Assembly (NCBI GenBank): GCA_012034865.1
Contig: JAAUOM010000032.1
Coordinates: 1-38,288 of the forward strand
Length of the DNA: 38,288 bases
Source: Acaryochloris sp. CRU_2_0
GTDB lineage: Bacteria; Cyanobacteriota; Cyanobacteriia; Thermosynechococcales; Thermosynechococcaceae
Direction of reading: 5' to 3'
Of this stretch, positions 28,168 through 38,181 are shown piece after piece (within the stretch, counting starts at the first letter, position 1; each line of letters begins with the position of its first letter). The position numbers and the translations under genes were made by a program. The notes below the pieces were generated by a model. The model searched no databases. It was given only the letters and a program-made list of their open reading frames with translations, and was not told the DNA's origin.

Positions 28168-28314
28168 ATGTATACACATTTCTAAACGAACTTGTTCAAC
28201 CCTGCATTAGCCCCCCCAGCTCCCCACTTTGGAGGGAGAAATCTGAAAGCTAGAGCCAATTCCCCCCAGTATTGGGGGGTTAGGGGAGTGAGTGCAACGA
28301 CTTTATGTATACAC
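28168..28314. repeat. Miniature palindromic repeat flanked by 10-bp direct repeats
   Basis: ATGTATACAC occurs at 28168-28177 and again at 28305-28314, enclosing 127 bases. The interior holds a C-rich stretch near 28208, a TCCCCA...TGGAGGGA imperfect hairpin and a strong hairpin CCCCCCA-GTAT-TGGGGGG (28262-28268/28273-28279). Such C-run palindromes are frequent dispersed repeats in cyanobacteria. The exact flanking duplication suggests a MITE-like insertion upstream of gltA and downstream of the SixA-like gene. Confidence 0.65.
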
Positions 28315-28377
28315 CGTAGTTTTTTTGAAGGGGAGGGAGAAACAGACCTAAATGGAAGATGGATTCAGAAGTCTTCC

Positions 28378-28881
28378 TTAAAGTAGGAATTTAGGGGCCG
28401 TTAACCAAAACAGGGTGCTGTGACTCACCGGATTTTCTTGTTCAGGAAGGAGTATTCCGATCATACCAGCCTTTTTTAAAACCAGTTGATGCCTAACCGC
28501 TCCCCAAATCAACCTTTCAGCCCACTCACTTAAATAAGGTTCATGGCCAACAATCGCCAAGTGAGGGTATTTTTGCTCTCGCCAAGATTGTAGCCAAGCC
28601 AACCATTGCTCGAAAGATCCTTGAGGACTCAGCCATTCAGACGTATGAACTTTCCCAACCAGCCCTTCTTCTTGCAAAATCTCAGCGGTTTGGCGGGTTC
28701 TGACTAAGGGGCTGGTTTGCAAGTAATCAAAGCCAATGCCGAGGGCTCGTAGGCGTTGGGCGACTTCCTGGGTTTTCTGTTGACCTTGAGGGGTCAAGGG
28801 GCGTTGCTCATCAGGGAGATCGCTACTGCGATCCACAGCAATCCCATGCCGAATCATATAAAGCCGAAGTGGTGGGTACAT
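28378..28881 (-). CDS. Phosphohistidine phosphatase, SixA family
   Basis: A small histidine-phosphatase-superfamily protein. The catalytic RHG is at residues 11-13 (LYMIRHGIAVD), with conserved RPLTPQGQQK, TSPLVRTRQTAEIL (second arginine) and IVGHEPYLSEWAERL (second histidine). The length of 167 aa suits the SixA group, which acts on phosphohistidine in phosphorelay proteins. I choose ATG 28879-28881 (MYPPLRLY): GGAGGAG lies six bases before it and the longer upstream frame begins in the neighbouring gene with no family similarity. The target protein is unknown. It follows the DUF3288-like gene by 40 bases. Confidence 0.88.
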   Translation of the reverse strand: MYPPLRLYMIRHGIAVDRSSDLPDEQRPLTPQGQQKTQEVAQRLRALGIGFDYLQTSPLVRTRQTAEILQEEGLVGKVHTSEWLSPQGSFEQWLAWLQSWREQKYPHLAIVGHEPYLSEWAERLIWGAVRHQLVLKKAGMIGILLPEQENPVSHSTLFWLTAPKFLL

Positions 28882-28921
28882 CCTAACTCCTCCCCAACTG
28901 AAGCAATACCAGTATATAGAT

Positions 28922-29227
28922 TCAGGTCCAGTCTTCTTTTTTGTTGCTGCGAACGGTGTAAATTTTTTGTGTGGCGTGAATCTGGCGGGTCTTAGCAAAT
29001 AGTTGGGCTTCTGTGAGCTGCCATTGCTCTAACAACTGGTCGAGATCTTTTTGAACATCCCGACTACCTGGGAACCCCTGATAACGAATTCTAAGGCGAG
29101 CCAGTTCCGCTAAATTCAGATCAGTGGGTCCTTCTTGCAACAGGCGATTGAGGGTATTGCGATCGCGATTCTGCTGCGGATGGAGCTGATCCTTTTGGCC
29201 AAGTTCTACTTTGGAAGAAGAAGACAT
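28922..29227 (-). CDS. DUF3288-like small cyanobacterial protein
   Basis: A 101-aa soluble protein. The pattern KDQLHPQQNRDRNTLNRLLQ, then LNLAELARLRIRYQGFPGSR, DVQKDLDQLLEQWQLT and FAKTRQIHA matches what I remember of the cyanobacteria-specific DUF3288 family (about 90 aa). No biochemical function is known to me. I start at ATG 29225-29227 (MSSSSKVEL), since the upstream ATG at 29266 adds an unrelated hydrophobic-aromatic leader. The Shine-Dalgarno is weak. It is predicted helical and highly charged; the neighbours give no clue. Confidence 0.75.
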   Translation of the reverse strand: MSSSSKVELGQKDQLHPQQNRDRNTLNRLLQEGPTDLNLAELARLRIRYQGFPGSRDVQKDLDQLLEQWQLTEAQLFAKTRQIHATQKIYTVRSNKKEDWT

Positions 29228-29295
29228 TGGATACACTGCAAAGTAATAACGGATACCCAAGCTCAATCATAACTTCCTTGTCAAGGATGTTCTGA

Positions 29296-30447
29296 TTAAC
29301 TGCGGGGAACGGGTTGAGGGGTTGTTTCAGCGTTAGTGGCGACAACTGCAACTTCTGAAGCAGTTGGATCATTGGCTACCATGCGCGATCGCAAACTCAC
29401 TAGGGCAGTTTTAATCACCACAGCCATAGGCACAGCAATCACAACCCCAATCAAGCCGCCTGCCTTCGCCCCAATCAGAATAGAAATAAAGACCCAAGCT
29501 GGATTCAGCCCCGTCATTGTCCCCAATATTCTAGGGGCAACCAAATTATCTAAAATTTGCTGAACCACCACTGCCGCAGCCAATAATTTCAGTCCCAGCC
29601 AAATATTTTGCAAGGCCACCAAGCTAGTCACTAAGATAATCCCCACGGTGCCGCCAAAGGGAATTAAGGCCATTGTCCCAATCGTTAGCCCAAACAATAA
29701 GCCAAAGGGTACCTTCAAAATCAAAAACGTAGGTACCAGGGCAGCGGTCATACAGATGCCAAACAACAACTGGCCAATAAAATAATTTTGGAAGCTGGAT
29801 CGGAGAATTTCAGAGACAGGTTCTTGGCTCCTTTCCGGTAGCCAGTTGATTAAATTACCCCAAAGCTCATCCCCATGCTGGAGAAGGTAAAACGTCAGAA
29901 TCACCGTCACCAGAACATCAATGAGAATATCTAAAACACTACTGACCGTACCCAGAGCAATATTGAGCAAGCTTTTCGTGAGCGCTTGGAGTTGACCCTC
30001 TAGGCGATCAAACGTCTGGGCCGCCAGGACATCTAAATTCATGGACAAGCCTTTCTCTTCAACTTGCTGGCTAAGCAGGATTAGCTGTTGCCGCCCAGAT
30101 TCAAACCAATCGGGCAAGCGATTCGTGAGCTGTTGAGCCTGGTTAAATGCCACGGGAAACAGCACAACTGCCAATCCTAAGAGTAGTGAGATCGCCAGTA
30201 ACGCCACCATAATGGAAGCGGGTTCTCGTCTTAGCCCCCACTGCACACACCAACTCACGGGATAGTTGAGTAAAAACGCTAACAAGGAAGCAACTACAAC
30301 AATTCCGATCAAAACCCCAAAATAGTTGGAAATTAGGGCTAAAGTCCAGAAATTCAGCGCTAAAATCGGAGCAGCTAAACCAATCATCAGCAGTCGGGAC
30401 GGAACAGATAATTTACGCCACCAATAAAAGTAATCTGATTTGCCCAT
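29296..30447 (-). CDS. AI-2E/PerM-family transporter
   Basis: A 383-aa membrane protein of the AI-2E family transporter group (PF01594-like), with about seven or eight helices. Its layout is paired N-terminal helices, a soluble segment of amphipathic helices (about residues 105-165, rich in QQ, NR and LS), then a C-terminal bundle with PFGLLFGLTIGTMALIPFGG and the conserved QILDNLVAPRILG followed by LNPAWVFISILIGAKAGGL. Family members export varied small molecules or act as Na+/H+ antiporters, and the substrate is not predictable. Two membrane-family genes here are intact, so the local frameshifts are not general decay of transport genes. Confidence 0.85.
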   Translation of the reverse strand: MGKSDYFYWWRKLSVPSRLLMIGLAAPILALNFWTLALISNYFGVLIGIVVVASLLAFLLNYPVSWCVQWGLRREPASIMVALLAISLLLGLAVVLFPVAFNQAQQLTNRLPDWFESGRQQLILLSQQVEEKGLSMNLDVLAAQTFDRLEGQLQALTKSLLNIALGTVSSVLDILIDVLVTVILTFYLLQHGDELWGNLINWLPERSQEPVSEILRSSFQNYFIGQLLFGICMTAALVPTFLILKVPFGLLFGLTIGTMALIPFGGTVGIILVTSLVALQNIWLGLKLLAAAVVVQQILDNLVAPRILGTMTGLNPAWVFISILIGAKAGGLIGVVIAVPMAVVIKTALVSLRSRMVANDPTASEVAVVATNAETTPQPVPRS

Positions 30448-30561
30448 GCCTGTTCTCCCGCATAGAATTCAATTGACATCAAGGAATTGAGTCATCTACA
30501 CCCATCTTTACTGGTGATTGTCAACCACCCTCCAGCCAGCGTCAAGCCACCCTCATTGACC

Positions 30562-31338
30562 TCAACCCGCAACCGCAGACGATAACTGAACTACAACCCG
30601 CTCTCCCGGTGCAGGACTGAGAACTTGCGTCGAGCATCCATTGTCTTGCAGCAACTGCCGAAATCCCTCAATACTGCCCTTAATCGTCAACAGTTTATTG
30701 AGCAGACCGGTATTTTCAATCGCTCCACCAGAGGCCGTTGGCAAAATATACTGGGGTTGCAATTGTTTCACCGCCGCTAACGCAAAGTCTCCCCCTTGGA
30801 TAAATGGCCCTAACAGGGGCAACACTAGATCCTGAATGGGTGCAATCACCACATCTGCTGTTTCTAGCTGCTGTAACGCCGCCGTGTGAAAGCCATGAGG
30901 CTCATAGTATAGGCGATGATGGGTAGTTAAATCCTTTAGAACAAAAGCATTTTCGACTAAAAAAGGGCCAATGGGTGAACCGGGAAGGGCAGTAATTTCC
31001 AGTTGATCAGCCCAGATTGAGGTTTCACCATGCCCCAGGGGAGTAACTTGCGTATAGCCCAGCTCCTGCACGACTTTGGCCGCATTCTCGGAAGCAATGA
31101 CGGGAATCGTCCGATCCAATTTCTGCAAGGTCGGCAGATGGGCATGATCAGGCAATCCCTGGGATAACAAAATTAGATCAATTTGCTCAGGAATTTCTAG
31201 GGGTGAGGGTCGTTCTCCCTTGAAGAACCAGGGTTGATTGCCAAAAACCAAGGGTCCCACTAGCCAAGGATCGAGCAGAATCCGTTGTCCAGCGATTTCT
31301 ATTAGCCAACTATTGGCATCCAGCCAGGTTAAAAACAT
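30562..31338 (-). CDS. MBL-fold hydrolase-like protein with degenerate metal motif
   Basis: A 258-aa protein of the metallo-beta-lactamase fold, UlaG-like. The N-terminus WLDANSWLIEIAGQRILLDPWL is the fold's first strands. Where active enzymes have HxHxDH it has LLSQGLPDHAHLPTL, so the first two metal histidines are replaced by S and G while D, H and H remain. The later parts (ITALPGSP, YYEPHGFH, VIAPIQDLVLP, YILPTASGG) keep the fold. It is common in cyanobacteria and plastid-bearing eukaryotes. The missing histidines suggest altered metal binding or a non-hydrolytic role. It is divergent from the ArsA-like gene. Confidence 0.8.
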   Translation of the reverse strand: MFLTWLDANSWLIEIAGQRILLDPWLVGPLVFGNQPWFFKGERPSPLEIPEQIDLILLSQGLPDHAHLPTLQKLDRTIPVIASENAAKVVQELGYTQVTPLGHGETSIWADQLEITALPGSPIGPFLVENAFVLKDLTTHHRLYYEPHGFHTAALQQLETADVVIAPIQDLVLPLLGPFIQGGDFALAAVKQLQPQYILPTASGGAIENTGLLNKLLTIKGSIEGFRQLLQDNGCSTQVLSPAPGERVVVQLSSAVAG

Positions 31339-31505
31339 TGTGCGATCGCAACAAAGTACATCTCCTATGGTAAAGAATTCTGGTTATCGATGAAGAGATA
31401 ACCGTCAGGGTTTTAAATCGATTAGAGTTAATGTAAAGAGCGGTTAAGTTGATAGACTTCAACCTCTGCAATTGATGTAGTCACCTCTAGGATCATTACT
31501 AACCC

Positions 31506-32690
31506 ATGCGCGTAATTTTAATGACTGGCAAAGGCGGTGTTGGTAAGACCTCTGTTGCTGCCGCCACTGGGCTTCGCTGTGCCGAGCTGGGTTACAAAAC
31601 ACTTGTCCTCAGCACTGACCCTGCCCATTCCCTTGCCGATAGCTTTGATTTAGAACTTGGCCATGAAGCCATTCAGGTGCAACCTAATTTGTGGGGGGCG
31701 GAACTGGATGCTTTGCTGGAGTTAGAAGGCAATTGGGGTGCGGTCAAACGCTATATTACTCAGGTTTTACAAGCACGCGGTTTAGAAGGGGTGCAAGCCG
31801 AAGAGCTGGCTATTCTTCCTGGTATGGATGAAATCTTTAGTTTGGTGCGGATGAAACGTCACTATGACGAAGGCACCTACGATGTTTTAATTATTGATTC
31901 TGCTCCCACCGGAACTGCTCTACGCCTGTTGAGCTTGCCAGAAGTGGGGGGCTGGTATATGCGTCGGTTCTATAAGCCATTTCAGCGCATGTCCGTCACC
32001 CTCAGACCTCTGGTGGAACCTTTCTTTAAGCCGATTGTCGGTTTTTCTCTTCCTGATGCAGAAGTGATGGATGCCCCCTATGAATTTTATGAACAAATCG
32101 AAGCCCTAGAAAAAGTCCTCACTGACAACACTCAAACCTCGGTACGCCTAGTCACTAACCCTGAAAAAATGGTGATTAAAGAATCCCTGAGGGCCCATGC
32201 TTATTTGAGTTTATACAATGTGTCTACGGATATGGTCATTGCCAATCGCATCATTCCCGACCATGTCACCGATCCGTTCTTTATGCACTGGAAACAAAAT
32301 CAAAATCAGTATCGGCAGGAAATTCATGATAACTTCCAACCCTTACCCGTCAAGGAAGTGCCGCTCTTTCAGGAAGAGATGTGTGGTTTAGCGGCTCTAG
32401 CCCACCTCAAAGACATTCTCTATGACCAAGAAGATCCCACTCAAGTGTATTACCAGGAAACCACCTTACGGGTGATTCAAGAGCAGGGGTACTATAGTCT
32501 TGAACTCTACTTGCCGGGGATTCCCAAAAGCCAAGTCGAACTCAGCAAAACTGCGGACGAACTCAATATCACCATTGGCAACCATCGTCGCAATCTGGTG
32601 CTGCCGCAAGCCTTGGCCGCCATGCAACCCTCTGGGGCAAAAATGGAGGAAGATTACCTGAAAATTAAGTTCAGTGGCACAGCAGTCTAG
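31506..32690 (+). CDS. ArsA/Get3-like ATPase with C-terminal HSP20-like domain
   Basis: A deviant-Walker P-loop ATPase of the ArsA/TRC40(Get3) family. Residues 8-16 form GKGGVGKTS with the signature second lysine, then [14 protein letters not shown] (switch I) and [14 protein letters not shown] (switch II). The ATPase portion reaches about residue 310. The last 80 residues ([19 protein letters not shown] to EDYLKIKF) form an alpha-crystallin/HSP20-like beta domain, an arrangement known in photosynthetic bacteria. Arsenite transport is unlikely because no arsenic genes are near and the usual metal-site cysteine pattern is not seen. Handling of tail-anchored or other hydrophobic proteins is the family-based alternative. 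The start is chosen at the P-loop strand, with AGGA about 12 bases upstream. Confidence 0.87.
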   Translation: MRVILMTGKGGVGKTSVAAATGLRCAELGYKTLVLSTDPAHSLADSFDLELGHEAIQVQPNLWGAELDALLELEGNWGAVKRYITQVLQARGLEGVQAEELAILPGMDEIFSLVRMKRHYDEGTYDVLIIDSAPTGTALRLLSLPEVGGWYMRRFYKPFQRMSVTLRPLVEPFFKPIVGFSLPDAEVMDAPYEFYEQIEALEKVLTDNTQTSVRLVTNPEKMVIKESLRAHAYLSLYNVSTDMVIANRIIPDHVTDPFFMHWKQNQNQYRQEIHDNFQPLPVKEVPLFQEEMCGLAALAHLKDILYDQEDPTQVYYQETTLRVIQEQGYYSLELYLPGIPKSQVELSKTADELNITIGNHRRNLVLPQALAAMQPSGAKMEEDYLKIKFSGTAV

Positions 32691-32776
32691 AAACTTTGCC
32701 CAGTCTTTAAGCGACTCCCCAGAAGTGACCCTCGCAATGTCATAAGATAGTTGAGCAGATTTTTGGCCGAGCATAG

Positions 32777-33523
<747 letters not shown>

Positions 33524-34015
33524 TTGATGCCAATTGCTCCCAACTCATCTTTATCCTCAAAGTTACATTTTGCGAATGACAAGCAAGTTTTCGGTTACGC
33601 CCCAACCGAAGATTCAGCAGCATAACGGCTCAAATTAGCGGCGGCAGACAAAACCGAACTTAACCCAGCGATTTTAGGCCGTCCACTGCATTTGAATAGT
33701 TAGGCAGCGTATAACAATTATCAGTCTTCTGAAGTACAGTAACAGCAGTGCGAAAACCACCCCAATAAATTTTCCACTTATCTCAGTCATTGATTTCTTT
33801 GGTCAGTTGATCCTGCACTGCGCGGATGGTCTTTTCAATCAACTCTGACTTGTTTGCTCAGCATCTGCAGGAGGTGCGTGAGCAAACAAGTCAGTAAGTG
33901 GGATCAGCTAGGGTTGTAAGCTGGCTTCGTACAGTGGACATAGAAATGTCCCACTAGGTATTGGCTGAAAAGCTTGCCTAGAGAAATTCAAGGAAGGCAT
34001 AGCAATATCCTAGCC
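33524..34015. other. 492-base gap with hairpins and a possible gene remnant
   Basis: No intact gene is seen between convergent fabG and the aquaporin. A 7-bp hairpin, TTCGGTT/AACCGAA, lies at 33590-33596/33604-33610. A 16-bp perfect inverted repeat is listed separately. On the minus strand, 33783-33857 reads as a plausible protein tail (SELIEKTIRAVQDQLTKEIND then stop), but a stop codon precedes it, so it is at most a remnant. Confidence 0.45.
33845..33894. repeat. Perfect 16-bp inverted repeat with 18-base loop
   Basis: CTGACTTGTTTGCTCA (33845-33860) is the exact reverse complement of 33879-33894. The loop itself can extend the stem by about six pairs with one bulge. No T-run follows on either strand, so it is not a standard terminator. 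It may be a transposon-end fossil or a structured transcript end between the convergent genes. Confidence 0.75.
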
Positions 34016-34812
34016 CTACCGTTCTGCAAAGCTATGCTCTTTTGTAGAAGTTGCCTTGATTTCCTGGGCAAATAGGGCATTGTAGATGAAACCGGCTGCG
34101 ATCGCTCCAGCAATCGGTGCCACCCAAAACAACCAAACTTGAGCAAAAAGCTCCATATTACCCGCTAAACCCACAATCAAGGCTGGACCTGTACTGCGAG
34201 CCGGATTCACAGAAGTATTGGTTACAGGAATGCTGATCAAGTGAATGAGGGTTAACCCAAACCCAATGGCAATTGGAGCAAATCCTTGAGGGGCACGGCT
34301 ATCAGTTGCCCCTAAAATGATCAACAAGAACATCATCGTCAACAGAACCTCTGCCAGTAAACAGGCAATGAGGTTATAACCCTCTGGAGAATGGGCACCA
34401 AAGCCATTGGTCGCTAAAGGATTTGGGCCACTAAGGCTTAGGGCACCTTTGCCACTGGCAATCACATATAAAACACTGGCTGCGACAATTGCGCCTACTA
34501 CTTGAGCCACAATATAAGGTAATAACTCGGAACCAGGAAAGCGCTTCCCTGCCCACAAACCAAAGGAAACAGCTGGATTAAAATGCCCACCTGAGATATG
34601 ACCCACTGCGTAGGCCATTGTTAGTACCGTTAGACCAAACGCCAAGGAAACCCCCGTTAGACCAATACCAACAGGGAAGGTGAAGGGAGCCTTAGGATCA
34701 CCTGCTTCAATTCCTGCCGTGGCGACTGCCGCAAAACAGCACTACCACAGCCACCAAAAGTGAGCCAAAACGTGCCGAAAAATTCAGCAAAAACTTTTTT
34801 TGTAATTGACAT
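34016..34812 (-). CDS. aqpZ: Aquaporin Z-like water channel, frameshifted
   Basis: A six-helix MIP-family channel. The N-terminal frame starts [21 protein letters not shown] and is lost after GSAVL. The second frame resumes before [20 protein letters not shown] and has both channel motifs, GHFNPAVS and TSVNPARS. The break is at about 34731-34733, where one C (G on the coding strand) is missing. With it the join reads [20 protein letters not shown], then [13 protein letters not shown], a normal loop, giving 265 aa. The downstream frame alone would lack helix 1. I use ATG 34810-34812 with GGAG 11 bases upstream. A water rather than glycerol channel is inferred from AqpZ-like length and loops. 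Confidence 0.9.
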
Positions 34813-35258
34813 AGGAGGAACTCCATCTGCAAACAATGAGGCACTGAACTTTCCTAACCCCCGTAGTTGTGAAACGCTGCTCATACCAATTCAGTTAAAC
34901 TCGCACTATTTAGAATTTGGGGTGAAAACCATTTACTTGTGAATAGCTGATTTATTGAAACTGTGCAACGACAAGTGAACCTGGTATCGGATTCACAAAT
35001 TTGTTTAATAAGCAAAGGTTAGTGAAAACGAACAAAGAGATGCAAACAAACCTCACTATGAATTGAAATCCTCAATTCAAATTCCAATAAGATATTTTGA
35101 AGAGCAAAATGGTGTTTGTAAATACATCTAAAGATTTTCGCAAGCTTTGTAGAAAAATACAGTGATTGTAGCCCACTTGTTTTGAGTTCTATGGGATCCA
35201 TCCATAGCCTCAAGTCACCAGGAAGCCAACCATCCTCATCCAGCCTAGATGATGTGAT
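34813..35258. other. Intergenic region upstream of the aquaporin, no gene seen
   Basis: A 446-base AT-rich gap between the glycosyltransferase stop and the aquaporin start, both minus strand. Small open frames here have no recognisable protein character. A short hairpin, GAATTGA/TCAATTC, lies near 35059-35077. The aquaporin promoter should be close to 34813-34950, but I cannot assign boxes. Confidence 0.4.
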
Positions 35259-36574
35259 TCATCGCTGTACTGACATAGCTGAAGACTGAGCTTCTGGGGT
35301 TTGTATAGCTCTTGGCATCAATGTCGATGTGGGTTGTCCAGCTACAGGAGAGGCTTTGCGAATGGCATCTTCCCACAGGGAAACTAAGGTCTGAATAGCG
35401 TGATCCCAACTATATTGATCAATATTTGTGGAGGCTCGTTGCCCCATCTGTCGCCGCAGGACAGGATGCTCGACCAGGCGCTGCAACTTCTTAGCAAAAT
35501 CATCTGTAGATTGGGGTGTATACAAATACCCATTCCACCCATCTACAATATTCTCCACCACACCCCCTGACCGAGGTGCAATCACTGGAATCCCTGAAGC
35601 AAACGCCTCTAAAACCGTTAGGCCTCTCGCCTCTTTCTCTGAAGTAGTGATGTGAATATCACTATTGGCCAGGAGGGCAGGCACCTGTGGGGGGGCTACC
35701 CGACCTAACAGATGCACATGGGGCGTGAGGTGGCCTAATTCTTGGGCAATCTCGGTACGCATTGAACCATCTCCGGCAATCAATAAAGCCACTTGTTCCA
35801 GTGGAATCTGTGAAAAGACCTGTTTCATTGCTTTGAACGTGAATCCCCAACCCTTATCAGGAGTGAGGCGTCCCACAAAGACCAGCTTCACTTGGGCATC
35901 GACTTGAGATAGACCATAGGTTTTGGCAAAATAATTGGATCGTCTTAACTCAGGACTAAATTCTTGCGAGTCAAAGCCTACTAGACTGGCATAGCGGGTA
36001 TTGTTAATGCCCAGTTGGGCAATCTTGGCTTGGGTGATGGGACTGGTAACCAAGGTCAGCTCGTAAGCGTTATACACGCGCCGCAAAATAGGGTAAACAG
36101 CCGTTTAAGGAGCGAGATCGCACTCGGTGGCCAATCAAAGTAATCCTCAGCATATTCAATGAAGTTGGTTCTAAAAAAGCTCACACAGGGAATATCTGCC
36201 TGCTTTGCATAGCGAAGTCCTGGGATTTGCCACAGTCCCACCGCTAAGCGTTCTGGTTCATCCACATGGACAATATCTGGCTGGAAGTCTGCTAAACCCT
36301 GTATCAGCGGCTGCCGAGCCTGCCAATTGACATTACGTTCAAAATCAAGTCCCATAAAGGCGCTACTGGGGAGATTGATAACATTCACGTGAGGTAAAAT
36401 GTTGCCACAATAGTCTTGCCAATTGGGATATACCCCTGCTAAGGCACTATAGTCAGGACAGAAGAGCCGCACTTGATGTCCCCAGTCACTGAGCTTTTGC
36501 AGGCGGTGAAAGCCGCTGACGGTGACGCCATCGACAACAGGCAGAAAACCAGAGGTGATAATCGCAATTTTCAT
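35259..36574 (-). CDS. Glycosyltransferase family 4, frameshifted
   Basis: A GT-B-fold retaining glycosyltransferase. The N-terminal half (36574 onward) has the acceptor-side start MKIAIITSGFLPVVDGVTVS and the segment PDIVHVDEPERLAVG. The C-terminal half has VFVGRLTPDKGWGFTFKAM, LLIAGDGSMR and the donor-binding E-x7-E region in EKEARGLTVLEAFASGIPVIA. The halves are split at an A4 tract, 36085-36088. One more A (T on the coding strand) joins RLFTLF to LRRVYNAYELTLVTSP, for 438 aa. Sequence style is near the SqdX/sulfolipid and mannosyltransferase branch, but the sugar and acceptor cannot be set by eye. The MFS gene lies 60 bases upstream on the same strand. The C-terminal 25 residues are low-complexity. 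Confidence 0.87.
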
Positions 36575-36634
36575 GGGGTCAAGTCTCCATTCAGCGCGAT
36601 CAGGACAGTTTAATCTAGCGAATTCAGATTAAAA

Positions 36635-37948
36635 CTAGGGGCAGGTTTTGGTTAAGCTTAGCTTAGGCGGATTCAGATTCGGCAGTTCGATTTCTAGCCG
36701 CCGCAAGCGTTGACTCTGGTAGGCAATCAATGTCGCTAATAAGTTGCCAATCCCCATCAACAGAACCATCAGGGCAATCCCTCGTCCCGGCCCTATCCCA
36801 CCAATGAAAGAACCTAAACGTTCAGCCATAGGTCCGCTGGTCATCAGAGGTTCTAGGAAGTCCTCGACTAAAGGACCAACGACGATGTAGGCAAAAATCG
36901 CCAAGGATTTCTCAATCATTTGTTGCAGGGCAAACACCCGTCCTTGAAAGTGATGGGGGACTTTACTCTGCCAAATGGCCTGATTACAACTGACAATGAT
37001 CGGCTGGGCAAATAGGTAAACAAACAGTCCCATTGCCGCCAACGGAATAGAGGTTTTTAACGCCGCCATCAGCATGATCAGTCCTTGCAAAGGGATGAAA
37101 TATAAAAGGCCATACACCCGCTGTTTCGGCCCTCCCCAAGCTGTGATTACGATACTGCCTAAGAGCATACCCGTGCCGCCAATAGACAGAACCAAACCCA
37201 GCTCTTCTCGTGATCCAAAGTCCAAAATCAGTGGCCAGAACACAACTTCCAAAATGCCGATGGAAAAGTAGTTAGTAGACATGTACAGCAGCAGTCTCGA
37301 TAATCCCGGACGTTGAGTGATATAGCGTCCAGCAAACCGCATTTCCTGCAAAAGACGCTGCAACTGTAGGGGTTTGGTGAGTCGACGATGAACAGTGGGG
37401 AAGCGAACCATCAGCAAGGTGAATAGTGCCACCAGAAAGGTACTAAAGTCAATGATTAAGATGCCGCCAATACCAATGATGCCAATCAGAAACCCAGCCA
37501 TTGCCGGGGAAAGGACACGAGCAATCCCCCGTGAGATCTGAACCATGCCATTTATGCGGCTATACTGCTCAGGTGGGGTGAGCTGGGCAATCGCAGCGCT
37601 ATAAGCAGGCTGTTGGAACGCATTAAAGATGGAATTGACGCCGACAGCCAGATAGATATGCCAGATTGCTAACTGGTGGCTGAGAACTAAAAAACCAATG
37701 ATCAAAGTTCCAATTCCCGCCGCTGAGTCACTCAAAATCATTGCCCAACGGCGATCCCAGCGATCAACTAATGCTCCGGCGATCGCAGAGATCAAAGTAT
37801 TTGGTAGATACGTCAGCAAAATCACCAGTGCCAATTGAGCAATGGACTGATTTTGCTGGTATACCCATACCCCTAGGGCAAATTCTGTCAGCTTTGTTCC
37901 CAAGAGGGAGACAACTTGCCCTAACCAAATCAATAGAAACGTTTGCAT
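36635..37948 (-). CDS. MFS transporter, 12 transmembrane helices
   Basis: A 437-aa major facilitator superfamily protein of the MFS_3/macrolide-efflux-like group. It has an N-terminal helix FLLIWLGQVVSLLGTKLTEF, the GALVDRWDRRWAMILSD loop (the family's loop 2-3 signature, here D-R-W-D-R-R), and a central cytoplasmic basic stretch (VHRRLTKPLQLQRLLQEMRF) dividing two six-helix halves. Substrate is not predictable; such proteins in cyanobacteria are often labelled drug or metabolite exporters. Its frame is intact. The gene is followed after 60 bases by the glycosyltransferase, and the two may share a transcript. Confidence 0.88.
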   Translation of the reverse strand: MQTFLLIWLGQVVSLLGTKLTEFALGVWVYQQNQSIAQLALVILLTYLPNTLISAIAGALVDRWDRRWAMILSDSAAGIGTLIIGFLVLSHQLAIWHIYLAVGVNSIFNAFQQPAYSAAIAQLTPPEQYSRINGMVQISRGIARVLSPAMAGFLIGIIGIGGILIIDFSTFLVALFTLLMVRFPTVHRRLTKPLQLQRLLQEMRFAGRYITQRPGLSRLLLYMSTNYFSIGILEVVFWPLILDFGSREELGLVLSIGGTGMLLGSIVITAWGGPKQRVYGLLYFIPLQGLIMLMAALKTSIPLAAMGLFVYLFAQPIIVSCNQAIWQSKVPHHFQGRVFALQQMIEKSLAIFAYIVVGPLVEDFLEPLMTSGPMAERLGSFIGGIGPGRGIALMVLLMGIGNLLATLIAYQSQRLRRLEIELPNLNPPKLSLTKTCP

Positions 37949-38181
37949 CCTAATTTATTACAGGACATCATGATTAAGAAGAGATTAAGCGTTGATGACA
38001 GCCAAGCATGGGAACTTACTGCTCCACCTTGCAGTGCCTCAAAAGTAAAATCAATGCCAAGTGTTGAGATTTTTGAAGTGTCCAGATAGGATATCAGCGC
38101 GTCTTAGGATCGTGGCTTAAATAAGATCCAGAATATAATGAAGCGTGATAGCCTGAGAATCCTTCCTTTATTTGTTTTTAG

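Noticed and set aside
28205..28300. C-run and G-run repeats considered as a CRISPR or terminator
   Set aside because: There are no regularly spaced identical units, and the G6 arm is not followed by a T-run; a dispersed palindrome fits better.
31506..32690. Arsenite efflux ATPase function
   Set aside because: No arsB, arsC or arsR neighbour and a fused HSP20-like tail instead of a second ATPase domain.
35019..35213. 64-codon minus-strand frame upstream of the glycosyltransferase 3' side
   Set aside because: AT-rich, no Shine-Dalgarno, no family resemblance; kept as intergenic.
35259..37948. Glycosyltransferase plus MFS exporter as part of a natural-product cluster
   Set aside because: Only two genes, no core biosynthetic enzyme nearby; simple adjacency is not enough.
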